This document shows positions 17,501-25,434 of a stretch of DNA of 64,000 nt, piece after piece. The position numbers and the translations under genes are program-made. Under the pieces are notes generated by a model. The model saw only the letters and a list, made by a program, of their open reading frames with translations, was not told the DNA's origin and did no database searches. Positions within the stretch are counted from its first letter, which is position 1; every line of letters begins with the position of its first letter. Source of the stretch: an uncultured Eubacteriales bacterium (GTDB taxonomy: Bacteria; Bacillota; Clostridia; Oscillospirales; Butyricicoccaceae); assembly GCA_910579575.1 (NCBI GenBank), contig CAJTUM010000002.1:186001-250000 (forward strand). The letters are read 5' to 3'.

Positions 17501-17860
17501 CTACTCCGGGAAACGGAACCGTTCTTCCTCCGTCCATTCCAGGTCGAGGTCGTCCAGATGAACATGCCACTGAGCGCCGGGCAGAATATTTGAAATTTCC
17601 TCCAGGCAATTTAGTTGCCAGTTGGCAATCTGAAAGAGAAAAGGCGGGGCCTCCAGCGGCAGTTTTGTCGCGCCGCTGAAGATGACATCCTGTTCCCATT
17701 CGTCCCGGTCTTTCTCCAGGTCATAGATGCAAAAGCCCTCGTAAAGCTCCCCATAGGGGTACTGGGCATCGTAGCGGTCCGCAATCTGGCGGCAGAGCGC
17801 CGCTTCCTCTTTCGTGATAGGCTGAGGACGTCGAGCGGTATAATAAATAGAAATCGACAC
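17501..17860 (-). CDS. Hypothetical protein, 119 residues
   Basis: AAGGAGGAACAGC precedes a GTG start at 17860 (MSISIYYTARRPQPITKEE). It is soluble, acidic and Trp-rich, with 'WHVHLDDLDLEWTEEERFRF' at the end. No family recognised. It sits 12 bases after dcd and just before the broken gene, in a minus-strand run. Confidence 0.65.
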   Translation of the reverse strand: MSISIYYTARRPQPITKEEAALCRQIADRYDAQYPYGELYEGFCIYDLEKDRDEWEQDVIFSGATKLPLEAPPFLFQIANWQLNCLEEISNILPGAQWHVHLDDLDLEWTEEERFRFPE

Positions 17861-17872
17861 GCTGTTCCTCCT

Positions 17873-18403
17873 TTATTCTTTCTTCTCCTCAAAATCCCGG
17901 AACAGCAGGCTGGGCTGAATGCCTGTGTTGTTCTGGTATTTGCTGCTGGAATAGGGCTTGTAATCGCCCAGTAGGGTGTGATAATAAATCTGACAGATTT
18001 CCACGTCTGGATAAAGAATCAAGGGTTGGACGCAGAAAATCTCCAGCGTCCAATAGCCGGCAAAGCCCACGTCGCCAAATCCCGCCGTCACATGGATAAA
18101 AAGCCCCAGCCGCCCCACAGAGGAGCGGCCCTCCAGCATAGGCACAAAGCCCTCTGTGCGGGTGTGTTCTTTCGTGCGGCCCAGATAGAGCCTGCCCGGC
18201 TCCAGCCGCAGCCCCTCTGGCGGAATGGTCAGCAAACGAACGGGATTTTCTCGCTTCATATCCAGTTCATTGGAATCGTAGACCAACAATTCATGATGTA
18301 ATCTTAAATTATAGCTATTGGGATTGAGTCTTTTTTCGTCAAAATCTGAAATCCAAATTTTGCTTCCAATTTGCCGCCGAATTTCTTCCCCCGATAAAAT
18401 CAT
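17873..18403 (-). CDS. dcd: dCTP deaminase
   Basis: 176 residues. 'RLNPNSYNLRLHHELLVYD' and 'MLEGRSSVGRLGLFIHVTAGFG' followed by 'YWTLEI' are dCTP deaminase / dUTPase-fold motifs, with the catalytic glutamate in the TLEI segment. It deaminates dCTP to dUTP for thymidylate synthesis. GGAGGG precedes the ATG at 18403. Confidence 0.93.
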   Translation of the reverse strand: MILSGEEIRRQIGSKIWISDFDEKRLNPNSYNLRLHHELLVYDSNELDMKRENPVRLLTIPPEGLRLEPGRLYLGRTKEHTRTEGFVPMLEGRSSVGRLGLFIHVTAGFGDVGFAGYWTLEIFCVQPLILYPDVEICQIYYHTLLGDYKPYSSSKYQNNTGIQPSLLFRDFEEKKE

Positions 18404-18439
18404 TGTTCGCCCTCCGTCTTCTTTTTGTCTTTCGTCCTG

Positions 18440-18856
18440 TTATACCAGGCCCAGCTGAGCGGCGATAAAAAGGCTGCCTCCCACCATCAGCAGCAGCGCC
18501 AGCGCAAACAGCGCCAAAGAAGCCGCGCCCAGCCTTCCAGTGGGCTTTGGCGTCATGCGCCCCATTTGGGGGTCATAATAAGCCGTCACCATTTCCGAAG
18601 GCTGATATTGCTCCCAGCTTGTTCCAAAAGCAGATTCCACCCGCCGGGTTTCCCCCTGCCACTGAAATTCCAGCATGGGAAAGTATAAGGGCTGGCCTCG
18701 GGCGCCTCGACGGCGGATATTTTCCACAACTTTGGCCTGTACCTCTTGGCTGCGCCGCCGCGCGGACCGCCCCAAAATCCACAACAGTACGGAGCCCAGC
18801 AGCGCCAAAGCGGCCAACCCCAGCATCAAAAATCCCAAAAAACCGTAACCTGCCAT
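18440..18856 (-). CDS. DUF3592-type membrane protein
   Basis: 138 residues with a transmembrane segment at each end (about 5-27 and 110-133) and a small beta domain between them ('PMLEFQWQGETRRVESAFGTSWEQYQPSE', 'VTAYYDPQMGRM'), the DUF3592 layout. Function unknown. The product of 61231-61632 has the same architecture. Confidence 0.75.
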   Translation of the reverse strand: MAGYGFLGFLMLGLAALALLGSVLLWILGRSARRRSQEVQAKVVENIRRRGARGQPLYFPMLEFQWQGETRRVESAFGTSWEQYQPSEMVTAYYDPQMGRMTPKPTGRLGAASLALFALALLLMVGGSLFIAAQLGLV

Positions 18857-18866
18857 GATGATCCTC

Positions 18867-19079
18867 TCAGTTTACCGGGCCTCGGGGCTTCAGCGGCCTG
18901 CGATTCCCCTGAGGGTCTACAATAACAGTATTGTCCAGCTGGCCTGCCAGGCTCTGCTTCACGCTGTCGATATACTCCCGCCGCAGCGCCTGACGCTCCT
19001 GCTGTTCCTCCTCCGTCAGCTCCCGCTGGCGGGCAATGCGGGTCAGCTGGCTGATGCGATCAATCTTGCTCTGTTCCAT
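18867..19079 (-). CDS. DUF896 (YnzC/UPF0291) protein
   Basis: 70 residues: 'KIDRISQLTRIARQRELTEEE' followed by 'LRREYIDSVKQSLAGQLDN' is the signature of the small helical DUF896 family, near-universal in Firmicutes; a link to the SOS response is known only for some members. It lies in a minus run 10 bases before the DUF3592 gene. Confidence 0.9.
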   Translation of the reverse strand: MEQSKIDRISQLTRIARQRELTEEEQQERQALRREYIDSVKQSLAGQLDNTVIVDPQGNRRPLKPRGPVN

Positions 19080-19097
19080 TGGTTTTCCCTCTTCTCC

Positions 19098-19439
19098 TCA
19101 TTCCCATGTTTTCCAAATATCCGGCTGATAACCCACTGTGGCCTGCTTGCCGTTGCGCACAATAGGTGTTTTGAAAAGGCCCGGGTTTTCCAGCAAAAGC
19201 TGCTCGATATCCTCTTTTCGCTCCAGATAAGCGATGTGCAGCTGCTCATAGAGCTTGCTGTTTTGATCGATCAGGGCCTCCAGCCCTCCCGCTCCGCTTT
19301 TCACGCTGCGGAATTCCCCTTGGCTCATGCCGTATTTTTCTACATCAATGCTCTGAACTTTCACCCGACGCTCTTTGAAATAGCGCTGGGCTTTTTTGGT
19401 GTCAAAACATTTGCTCTTTCCGAAAATTTGTATATTCAT
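19098..19439 (-). CDS. ArsC/Spx-family protein
   Basis: 113 residues from the ATG at 19439 (MNIQIFGKSKCFDTKKAQRYF). The thioredoxin-like ArsC/Spx/YffB fold is supported by 'KCFDTKKAQRYFKERRV', 'LLLENPGLFKTPIVRNG' and 'VGYQPDIWKTWE'. The active site is CFDT, so the second cysteine of the Spx CxxC is absent. Reductase, Spx-like regulator, or neither: not decidable here. Confidence 0.78.
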   Translation of the reverse strand: MNIQIFGKSKCFDTKKAQRYFKERRVKVQSIDVEKYGMSQGEFRSVKSGAGGLEALIDQNSKLYEQLHIAYLERKEDIEQLLLENPGLFKTPIVRNGKQATVGYQPDIWKTWE

Positions 19440-19596
19440 TGCTTGTTTTCCCCGCAAAATCGATGATTTTGCGGCCCCCTTTCCTTTCAATCGCTTTTGA
19501 GAACGCGATTCTTGCCGGCCCCCATGGAAGCGCGTCCTGCCTGCCCTCTTCTCCGTGAACATTGTACCATAAAAAACGCATGGTCGTAAAGAGCGG

Positions 19597-19628
19597 AGAA
19601 AAAGCGGGGCGAAACGCCCCGCTTTTTT
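19597..19628 (-). terminator. Terminator downstream of the amidohydrolase gene
   Basis: AAAAGCGGGGCG and CGCCCCGCTTTTTT pair around AAA. It lies about 90 bases past the amidohydrolase stop and can act on both strands. Bases 19440-19714 hold no other gene. Confidence 0.8.
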
Positions 19629-19714
19629 GCTCGGTCTTTTACAATATGCTCCTGATGCTCCTGCGCCTGATTGAAAAGCACGACGCGGGTCTTCTTGTAT
19701 ATTTGATCTAAATA

Positions 19715-21322
19715 TTACTTTTCGTATATAATCTTGCCGCCCACCATAGTCATCAGCACCTGGGTATCCAAAATCTTTTCGCTGGGGATATGGAAGATGT
19801 CCTGATCCAGCATGACGATGTCCGCCATATAGCCGGGAGCCAGACGGCCCTTTTCTTGCTCCTCAAAGGCGTTATAGGCGCCGCCTATGGTATAATCGTC
19901 CACCGCTTGGTAGATATCTACTTTTTCCGCCGGATTCCAGCCGTCGGCGGGCTGCATTTTCAGATCCTGCCGGTTAACGGCGCAATGCAGGTTGGCGATG
20001 GGGTCCAGATCCTCCACCGGCGAATCCGTGCCGTAGGACACATGAAGGCCCAGCCGGTTCATGGTGTGGAACGCATAGGAAGTCTGGGCCAGCGCTTCTC
20101 CCACCCGGTCGGCGCAGATGTGCATATCATAATGGAGGAAGATGGGCTGTACCAGGGCATGGACATCCAGCTTTTTGAATCTCTCCAGCAAAGGCATATC
20201 GGTGATCTGGCAGTGGACAATGCCGTGACGGTTTTGGTTGGGCCTGCCGTCCAGGGCTTTTTCATAGCTATCCAAGCACATTTCAATGGCCTTGTCGCCA
20301 ATGGCATGGATGGCGACTTGCATCCCGTTTTGCTCTGCAATCTGGATCAGCTTGTCCAGATCCTGCTGGGAAAGGGTGCTGATCCCCCGGGTTCCCGGTT
20401 CGTCGGCGTAATCCTGGCGCATCAAGGCGGTGCGGCCCCCCAGGCTGCCGTCGGTAAAGAGCTTCAGCGGCCCAATTTTCAGCCACTGGTCGCCCTTACC
20501 CGTGCAATGGCCTTCGGACAGGAATTTTTCAAACAAAGCCGGGTCCATCAGGCAGCACTGCATATACACCCGCAAGCTCTGCCGCTGGTGGAGCAGCTTA
20601 TCGTAAACGCTCAAAATGGCGTCGTAGTCCGGGCCGGATACGTCGTTGGTCTGCACAGAGGTCAGGCCCTTGCTGGAAGCGTATTTCATGGCGGCTTCCA
20701 GCGCCCGCTCCATCTGCTCTTCGCTCATAGACGGCGCGATGGCCTTTTCAACAACCTGCTTGGCGCTGCTCTCCAGCAAAATGCCGTTGGGCCGTCCATC
20801 CGGCTCCAATTCCAACTGTCCGCCCTCCACCTGAGGCACATGATCCCATACGCCGGCCTTTTGCAGCGCCAGCGTGTTGCAGGTGGAAACATGGCCGCAG
20901 GCTCGGGTGAACAGCAGCGGATGCTTTTGGCTTACCTGGTCCAGCGTATGGCGGGTGGGCATTTGGCCCTTTTCCGCGAAATAATCCTGATTCCAGCCCC
21001 AGCCTTCCACCGTCTGCCCTTCTGGAATCTGGTTTTCTTGGATAAATCTGCGGCCTGCGTCGATCACATCCTGCAAGCTGGCGCAGGCGGAAAGATCCAC
21101 CCGCAGCAGGTTTTGGCCCACATGATACAAATGCTGGTGGGAATCCACAAAACCGGGAATCAGCGTGCGGCCCTGGACGTCGATTTTTTCGGCCTCCGGG
21201 GCGGCGGCCAAAATTTCCTCATCGCCGCCTACTTGAGCAATCTTTCCATCCTGAATCAACAGGGCCTGAGCAAATCGCTCTCGCTCCAAATAAATATTTC
21301 CGTTATAAAGAATGGTATCCAT
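19715..21322 (-). CDS. YtcJ-like metal-dependent amidohydrolase
   Basis: 535 residues, usual for the family. 'GRTLIPGFVDSHQHLYHVG' gives the HxH metal site. 'AIHAIGDKAIEMCLDSYEKAL', 'RHGIVHCQITDMPLLERF' and 'YGTDSPVEDLDPIANLHCAV' are further signatures. AAGGAGGAGATT precedes the ATG. It follows the permease by 15 bases and therefore shares the lysine riboswitch, which suggests a substrate related to lysine or its derivatives (inference). Confidence 0.87.
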   Translation of the reverse strand: MDTILYNGNIYLERERFAQALLIQDGKIAQVGGDEEILAAAPEAEKIDVQGRTLIPGFVDSHQHLYHVGQNLLRVDLSACASLQDVIDAGRRFIQENQIPEGQTVEGWGWNQDYFAEKGQMPTRHTLDQVSQKHPLLFTRACGHVSTCNTLALQKAGVWDHVPQVEGGQLELEPDGRPNGILLESSAKQVVEKAIAPSMSEEQMERALEAAMKYASSKGLTSVQTNDVSGPDYDAILSVYDKLLHQRQSLRVYMQCCLMDPALFEKFLSEGHCTGKGDQWLKIGPLKLFTDGSLGGRTALMRQDYADEPGTRGISTLSQQDLDKLIQIAEQNGMQVAIHAIGDKAIEMCLDSYEKALDGRPNQNRHGIVHCQITDMPLLERFKKLDVHALVQPIFLHYDMHICADRVGEALAQTSYAFHTMNRLGLHVSYGTDSPVEDLDPIANLHCAVNRQDLKMQPADGWNPAEKVDIYQAVDDYTIGGAYNAFEEQEKGRLAPGYMADIVMLDQDIFHIPSEKILDTQVLMTMVGGKIIYEK

Positions 21323-21337
21323 AGTTAATCTCCTCCT

Positions 21338-22720
21338 TTATTTTGAGGGCTGGCGGTTGTTGAACCAGCGGAAAAAGTGATAGCAGGCAAACCCCAAAGC
21401 GGGCACAGCCAGACCGATGACAGAGGTAACAGGGTCTTCCATCAGCGTATTGAGCATCAGGCCGATGAAAATCAACAGCGTGACGCCCACCGTTATCGGG
21501 TAGCCGATGATTTTATAAGGCCGCTCCAAATTGGGTTCCCGCTTGCGGAAGACGAACACCGCGGCGATGGTCAGCGTATTGAAAAACATACTGGAGAAGA
21601 TGACCAGATTGGTCAACTGGTCCAGGTCCCGCATCAACACCAGCACAATGGAGATGACCGCCTGGACGATCAGCGAAGCGCCGGGGGTTTTGTATTTGGG
21701 ATGCAGTTTGGCGAAGGATTTGAAGAAATAGCCGTCCTTAGCCATGGCGTAATACTGCCGGGGAAACACCAGGATACAGCCGTTCAGCGAACCGAAAATG
21801 GCGGTAGCCATGGCGATCACCACCACAATCTGCCCGGCGGAGCCCAGCACCTGCTTGGCCGCCTCTGTGCCAAGATAAATATTTCCCTCTCCGATCATGC
21901 TGGTAATCTGGTCCATAGGCAGCACCCGATAGATGGAGAAATTAAACAAGGTGTAAAGCAGCGCGCAGCCGGAGATGGCGATCATCAGCGCCAGCGGCAG
22001 GTTTTTCTTGGGGTTGCGAATCTCTTCGGAGACGATATTCAGGTTGGTCCAGCCCTCATAGGCCCAGAGAGAAGCCACTGTGGCAAAGGCCACCATGCCG
22101 ATAAAACCGCCGGCAGTGACGCCGCCTTCGGGAATCGGGCTCAGGCTGGGGCTTTGCTTGCCGGCAAAGAGGCCCAACACCAGAATCAGCGCGATTGGGG
22201 CCAGCTTGGCCACCATGAAAATATTCTGCACCAGACTTCCCGCCTTGACGCCCACATAGTTGACGGCGGTCAAAAGCAGAATCAGGACGATGGCCGCGAT
22301 TTTGACCGTAAGATCGCTGACGGGAATCAAGCTGGAAAACGCCTTGGGAAAAGCGATGGCGATGGCTGCAATGGACCCTGCGCCCCCCAGCAGCCAGCTG
22401 GAAAAGCCGCACATAAAGCCCACCGCCGGGTGGAAAGCCTCGCTGAGATACACATAGCTGCCGCCTGCCTTGGGCTTAGAGGCGCCCAGTTCCGCATAGC
22501 ATAAGCCGCCCAACAGCGAAACCAGGCCGCCGATGATCCACACCAGCAGCGAAAGCCCAGGGCTCATGCCGCTGCGCTGGAGCACATAACTGCCCAGATA
22601 GAAAATACCAGAGCCAATCATAATGCCGCCGATGATGCTGACGCCGCCAAACAGGCTAATTTCCTGGCGGAAACCGCCGTCTTCCGCCTGCTGGGGTTTG
22701 CTTGGGTTGTTCTTGCTCAC
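21338..22720 (-). CDS. APC-family amino acid permease under lysine riboswitch control
   Basis: 460 residues from the GTG at 22720 (GGAGG eight bases upstream); the longer frame to 22783 runs into the leader. About 12 hydrophobic segments, with 'GGVSIIGGIMIGSGIFYLGSYVL' at the first helix and 'AYEGWTNLNIVSEEIRNPKKNLP' mid-protein, as in the LAT/SteT branch of the APC superfamily. The lysine riboswitch in its leader argues that it carries lysine or a product of it. Confidence 0.87.
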   Translation of the reverse strand: MSKNNPSKPQQAEDGGFRQEISLFGGVSIIGGIMIGSGIFYLGSYVLQRSGMSPGLSLLVWIIGGLVSLLGGLCYAELGASKPKAGGSYVYLSEAFHPAVGFMCGFSSWLLGGAGSIAAIAIAFPKAFSSLIPVSDLTVKIAAIVLILLLTAVNYVGVKAGSLVQNIFMVAKLAPIALILVLGLFAGKQSPSLSPIPEGGVTAGGFIGMVAFATVASLWAYEGWTNLNIVSEEIRNPKKNLPLALMIAISGCALLYTLFNFSIYRVLPMDQITSMIGEGNIYLGTEAAKQVLGSAGQIVVVIAMATAIFGSLNGCILVFPRQYYAMAKDGYFFKSFAKLHPKYKTPGASLIVQAVISIVLVLMRDLDQLTNLVIFSSMFFNTLTIAAVFVFRKREPNLERPYKIIGYPITVGVTLLIFIGLMLNTLMEDPVTSVIGLAVPALGFACYHFFRWFNNRQPSK

Positions 22721-22768
22721 AATTTTGTTCCTCCGTTTCTTTTCCCGGCATTCCCCACCGGCGGGAAC

Positions 22769-22797
22769 AAAAAAAGATTGCATCTACCGATGCAATC
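22769..22797 (-). terminator. Expression-platform terminator of the lysine riboswitch
   Basis: On the minus strand GATTGCATC pairs with GATGCAATC (22789-22797 / 22776-22784) around GGTA, followed by seven T. It is placed between the aptamer and the permease start, as in a transcription-terminating OFF switch. Confidence 0.88.
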
Positions 22798-22814
22798 CCA
22801 AACAGCAAGAAAAC

Positions 22815-22980
22815 CATCGATAGCTCCTCTGCCTCCATGGCAGGAGTGCCGACAGTATTCCCATCGACCCCAACGACGACCCATGTCTGGCCCGTCGTTT
22901 CGGCGGCTTAGCCTTTCAACGGGGGTCTTCAAATACCTTCTCGCCCCGCCTACTCTTCCGCGCCGCGCCTCTATCCTCTT
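22815..22980 (-). promoter_or_regulatory. Lysine riboswitch (L box) aptamer
   Basis: On the minus strand the order of conserved pieces is right: GATAGAGGCGCG near 22975, AAGAGTA, TGAAAGG, GCCGCCGAA, and GGAGCTATC near 22819, with P1 closed by GATAG/CTATC. The stems between them (for example CCTGCCATGGAGG) also pair. The gap 22721-23049 is otherwise empty. Covariance-model scoring was not possible here. Confidence 0.87.
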
Positions 22981-22994
22981 TTGTTGTCGCCTTT

Positions 22995-23023
22995 ATCATA
23001 TCATATCAAAGGGGTGTTGTAAA
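22995..23023 (-). promoter_or_regulatory. Promoter of the lysine-riboswitch operon
   Basis: Minus strand: TTTACA (23018-23023), 17-bp spacer, TATGAT (22995-23000), just upstream of the aptamer. Confidence 0.72.
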
Positions 23024-23049
23024 GCTCAAATCGCCAATTTTTTCTCCCC

Positions 23050-23502
23050 TTATTTTGCCGGGGAAGCCTCTTGCATGATTTGCTCCAACGAGGCGACCCA
23101 CTCTTTGTTCCAGTTTTTCAAATGTTTCCCGCCAAACTGATCGACCACGGAAATATAGTCCCCGCCCAGACAATGAATGGAAAGAAAACGCTGCCCGTCC
23201 TGGAAATCCACCTGAATATCATACGCCGTCCGCTCAAAGCCGGTTACCACAGAGGAGAACTCCCGGGTAAAAGAGCCGCCCAAAATCAGTTCTTTCAGCT
23301 GCGCCGCCTGTTCCTCTTTCAGCACAACCTCTTCCCGCTCCTTCCATTCCGTGGTCGGATACTTGGCGATGGTGATTCGGCAGCAATCGGAAATCTCCGC
23401 CGCTCCGGCAATCTCTCTGCCGCTCACATGAAAAAAAGAAAAAAACGCCCCAGCGCAAAGCAAAACCGCCGCCCAAGGGAAAATCCGCTTGAACCGTTTC
23501 AT
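23050..23502 (-). CDS. Hypothetical membrane-anchored or secreted protein
   Basis: 150 residues from the ATG at 23502 (GGGGAGCGGAGAAG upstream). Residues ~5-24 are hydrophobic (IFPWAAVLLCAGAFFSFFHV), a signal peptide or anchor. The remainder has 'CCRITIAKYPTTEWKEREEVVL' and 'YDIQVDFQDGQRFLSIHCLGGDYISV', suggesting a small extracytoplasmic beta domain. Family not recognised. Monocistronic by position. Confidence 0.6.
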   Translation of the reverse strand: MKRFKRIFPWAAVLLCAGAFFSFFHVSGREIAGAAEISDCCRITIAKYPTTEWKEREEVVLKEEQAAQLKELILGGSFTREFSSVVTGFERTAYDIQVDFQDGQRFLSIHCLGGDYISVVDQFGGKHLKNWNKEWVASLEQIMQEASPAK

Positions 23503-23631
23503 CTTCTCCGCTCCCCTTTCCCAATCGCGCTTTGCTGTAGTCGGCGCAGCTGAAAAAGCGCGCAAGCCCTTTCTATTCAAACGAAGTATAGCATCAAGCG
23601 AACCCGCGGTCAACTCTTTTGCAGGAGGGGC

Positions 23632-23659
23632 TTGTGACGCGGCGTGAGTTTGATATAAT
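23632..23659 (+). promoter_or_regulatory. Promoter of the pseudouridine synthase gene
   Basis: TTGTGA (23632-23637), 16-bp spacer, perfect TATAAT (23654-23659). Confidence 0.65.
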
Positions 23660-23736
23660 AGGCTCATATCTTTTCATCCAGAAAGGGGTGACGACTTACG
23701 TCCCGCGAAATCTCCTATCTTGTCCCCAGCGAAAGG

Positions 23737-24591
23737 ATGGGGCAAACGGTCCTGTCCCTGCTGCGGGGGCCTTTGGGCTTTTCTTCCGCTCAAATCCGGC
23801 GAATGAAGATATCCGGCGGCATTTTGCTGGACGGCGCGCCGGTCTATGTCGCCCAGCGGGTACAGGCGGGGCAAGCGCTGCTGTGTCGCCTGCCGCCGGA
23901 GCAGTCCTCGCCCCATATCCAGCCGACGCCCGGCCCGGTGGATATTCGCTATGAAGACGAGGATTTGCTGATTTTAGAAAAGCCCGCCGGCGCCCCGGTT
24001 CACCCTTCCCAGGGTCATTTTACCGATAGCTTGGCCAATTTCCTGGCCTATGAAATGGAGCGGCGCGGTCAACCCTTTGTCTTTCGGGCGGCAAACCGGC
24101 TGGACCGAAACACCTCCGGCCTGCTGGTGGTGGCGAAAAGCGGCCATGTCCACAGCCTGCTGGCCGCTCAACTGCACAGCGGCCAATTTCATCGGGAATA
24201 CCTGGCTCTGACCTGCGGCGCGCCGCAGCCCGCCCAAGGGACGATTGACGCCCCTATTTTGGATATTCCCGGCCAACTGAAACGAGTCGTCGCCCCAGAA
24301 GGCGCTCCGGCTCGAACCCATTATCAGGTTCTGAGCCGTCGGGGCCCTTACTGTCTGCTGCGACTTTGGCTGGAAACCGGCCGCACCCACCAAATCCGGG
24401 TCCACCTGGCCCATGTGGGCTGCCCGCTGGCCGGCGATTTTCTCTATGGAACCGAGCTGCCCGGGGTTTTATCCGGCCATGCTCTCCATTCCGCCCGAAT
24501 CTGCCTGCGTCAGCCCATTACAGGGCGGCTGATTGAAATCGAAAGCCCCCTGCGCCCTGAGATGGCCCGGCTGCTGGAGGACGCGCGCTAA
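23737..24591 (+). CDS. RluA-family pseudouridine synthase
   Basis: 284 residues from the first ATG. 'FRAANRLDRNTSGLLVVAKS' holds the catalytic Asp (RLDxxTSG). 'ILEKPAGAPVHPS', 'PILDIPGQLKRVVAPEGAPA' and 'ETGRTHQIRVHLAHVGCPLAGD' complete the family. It modifies a uridine in rRNA; which position is not evident. The true start is unclear: homology-like sequence 'SREISYLVPSER' precedes the ATG in frame, with no ATG/GTG/TTG. An ACG at 23698, seven bases after AAAGGGGTG, could be the start, or one base has been lost or gained there. Confidence 0.88.
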   Translation: MGQTVLSLLRGPLGFSSAQIRRMKISGGILLDGAPVYVAQRVQAGQALLCRLPPEQSSPHIQPTPGPVDIRYEDEDLLILEKPAGAPVHPSQGHFTDSLANFLAYEMERRGQPFVFRAANRLDRNTSGLLVVAKSGHVHSLLAAQLHSGQFHREYLALTCGAPQPAQGTIDAPILDIPGQLKRVVAPEGAPARTHYQVLSRRGPYCLLRLWLETGRTHQIRVHLAHVGCPLAGDFLYGTELPGVLSGHALHSARICLRQPITGRLIEIESPLRPEMARLLEDAR

Positions 24592-24597
24592 AAGCAG

Positions 24598-24634
24598 CGC
24601 CCTGCGGAGACATTTCTCCGCAGGGCGTTTTTCC
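24598..24634 (+). terminator. Terminator after the pseudouridine synthase
   Basis: CGCCCTGCGGAGA pairs with TCTCCGCAGGGCG, loop CATT, then TTTTT. It lies between convergent genes and may serve both. Confidence 0.88.
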
Positions 24635-24650
24635 AGCGCTCCGCCGGGTT

Positions 24651-25409
24651 TTATTGCGCAACAGACGCTTCGCCGGCGCCGTCCGCCTGCACATACAGGT
24701 CGGGCTCCGCTTCTGCGCCCAGCTCTTTCAGCAGCTGGACCGCCTGCCGGGCCTGGGCAGGGGTGGAAAACTGGAGAACCCACATCCCGTCGCCGTCGGT
24801 AATCAGGGCTTCCGGCGTCAGTCCGTTCTGCTCCAGGGCCTTTTCATCCAAGGAGACTCCTTTTTCCACCTGTGCAATCACGCGGCAGGTTTGGTAAGGG
24901 GCTTCGATTGCAACGCCCCCCGCTTCGTCTTGGACGATTGTCAGCTCCAAGGCCTGTTCCAAAACCTGAGCGGAAACATAGGTCCGCCCCTCTTTCACAT
25001 AGCTGGCGGCGTCCATCTTCCTGTTTTTTTCATTGATTTGTAAGACCTCGCCAACCAGCGGACAGCGGATTTCGTCGCCATAGGGGCTGCCGACCACAGC
25101 GGTTTGCGTCCCAGCGTCATAGGAAACCTTCGCGCCGGCGGCTTCGGCCACCGCCCGCAGGGGCAACATCAGTCGGCCCTGGCTCGTCTCTGGCGCGGCG
25201 TCCAGCTGGATTTTCGCGCCGTCCACTTCCATTTGGCGCGAGCCTGCCGCCAACCGAATCTGGCCGAAATAGGCAGAATCATCCTGCCCGGCGATCATTT
25301 GAGCCAGCTGGGCGGCAAAATCATTCTGATCTGCGGCTATCAGGCGGGGCGCCAGCACAGCGCTTGCCAAGGAAGCCGCGCAAAATAATTTCAAAGCGTT
25401 CTTTTTCAT
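24651..25409 (-). CDS. Secreted paralogue of the subtilase pro-region, without a protease domain
   Basis: 252 residues with signal peptide (MKKNALKLFCAASLASAVL..., cut near 'LIAAD'). The whole mature protein aligns with residues ~32-245 of the protease at 25435-27852. It has two copper-amine-oxidase-N-like stalk units ('MLPLRAVAEAAGAKVSYD', 'YVKEGRTYVSAQVLEQAL') and then an I9-like propeptide segment ('GDGMWVLQFSTPAQARQAVQLL'). It ends where the catalytic domain would begin. It lies 25 bases after the protease, so cotranscription is likely. It could act as a chaperone or inhibitor of the protease in trans (inference). Confidence 0.8.
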   Translation of the reverse strand: MKKNALKLFCAASLASAVLAPRLIAADQNDFAAQLAQMIAGQDDSAYFGQIRLAAGSRQMEVDGAKIQLDAAPETSQGRLMLPLRAVAEAAGAKVSYDAGTQTAVVGSPYGDEIRCPLVGEVLQINEKNRKMDAASYVKEGRTYVSAQVLEQALELTIVQDEAGGVAIEAPYQTCRVIAQVEKGVSLDEKALEQNGLTPEALITDGDGMWVLQFSTPAQARQAVQLLKELGAEAEPDLYVQADGAGEASVAQ

Positions 25410-25434
25410 AACGCCTCATCCTCTCCAGAAAAAT

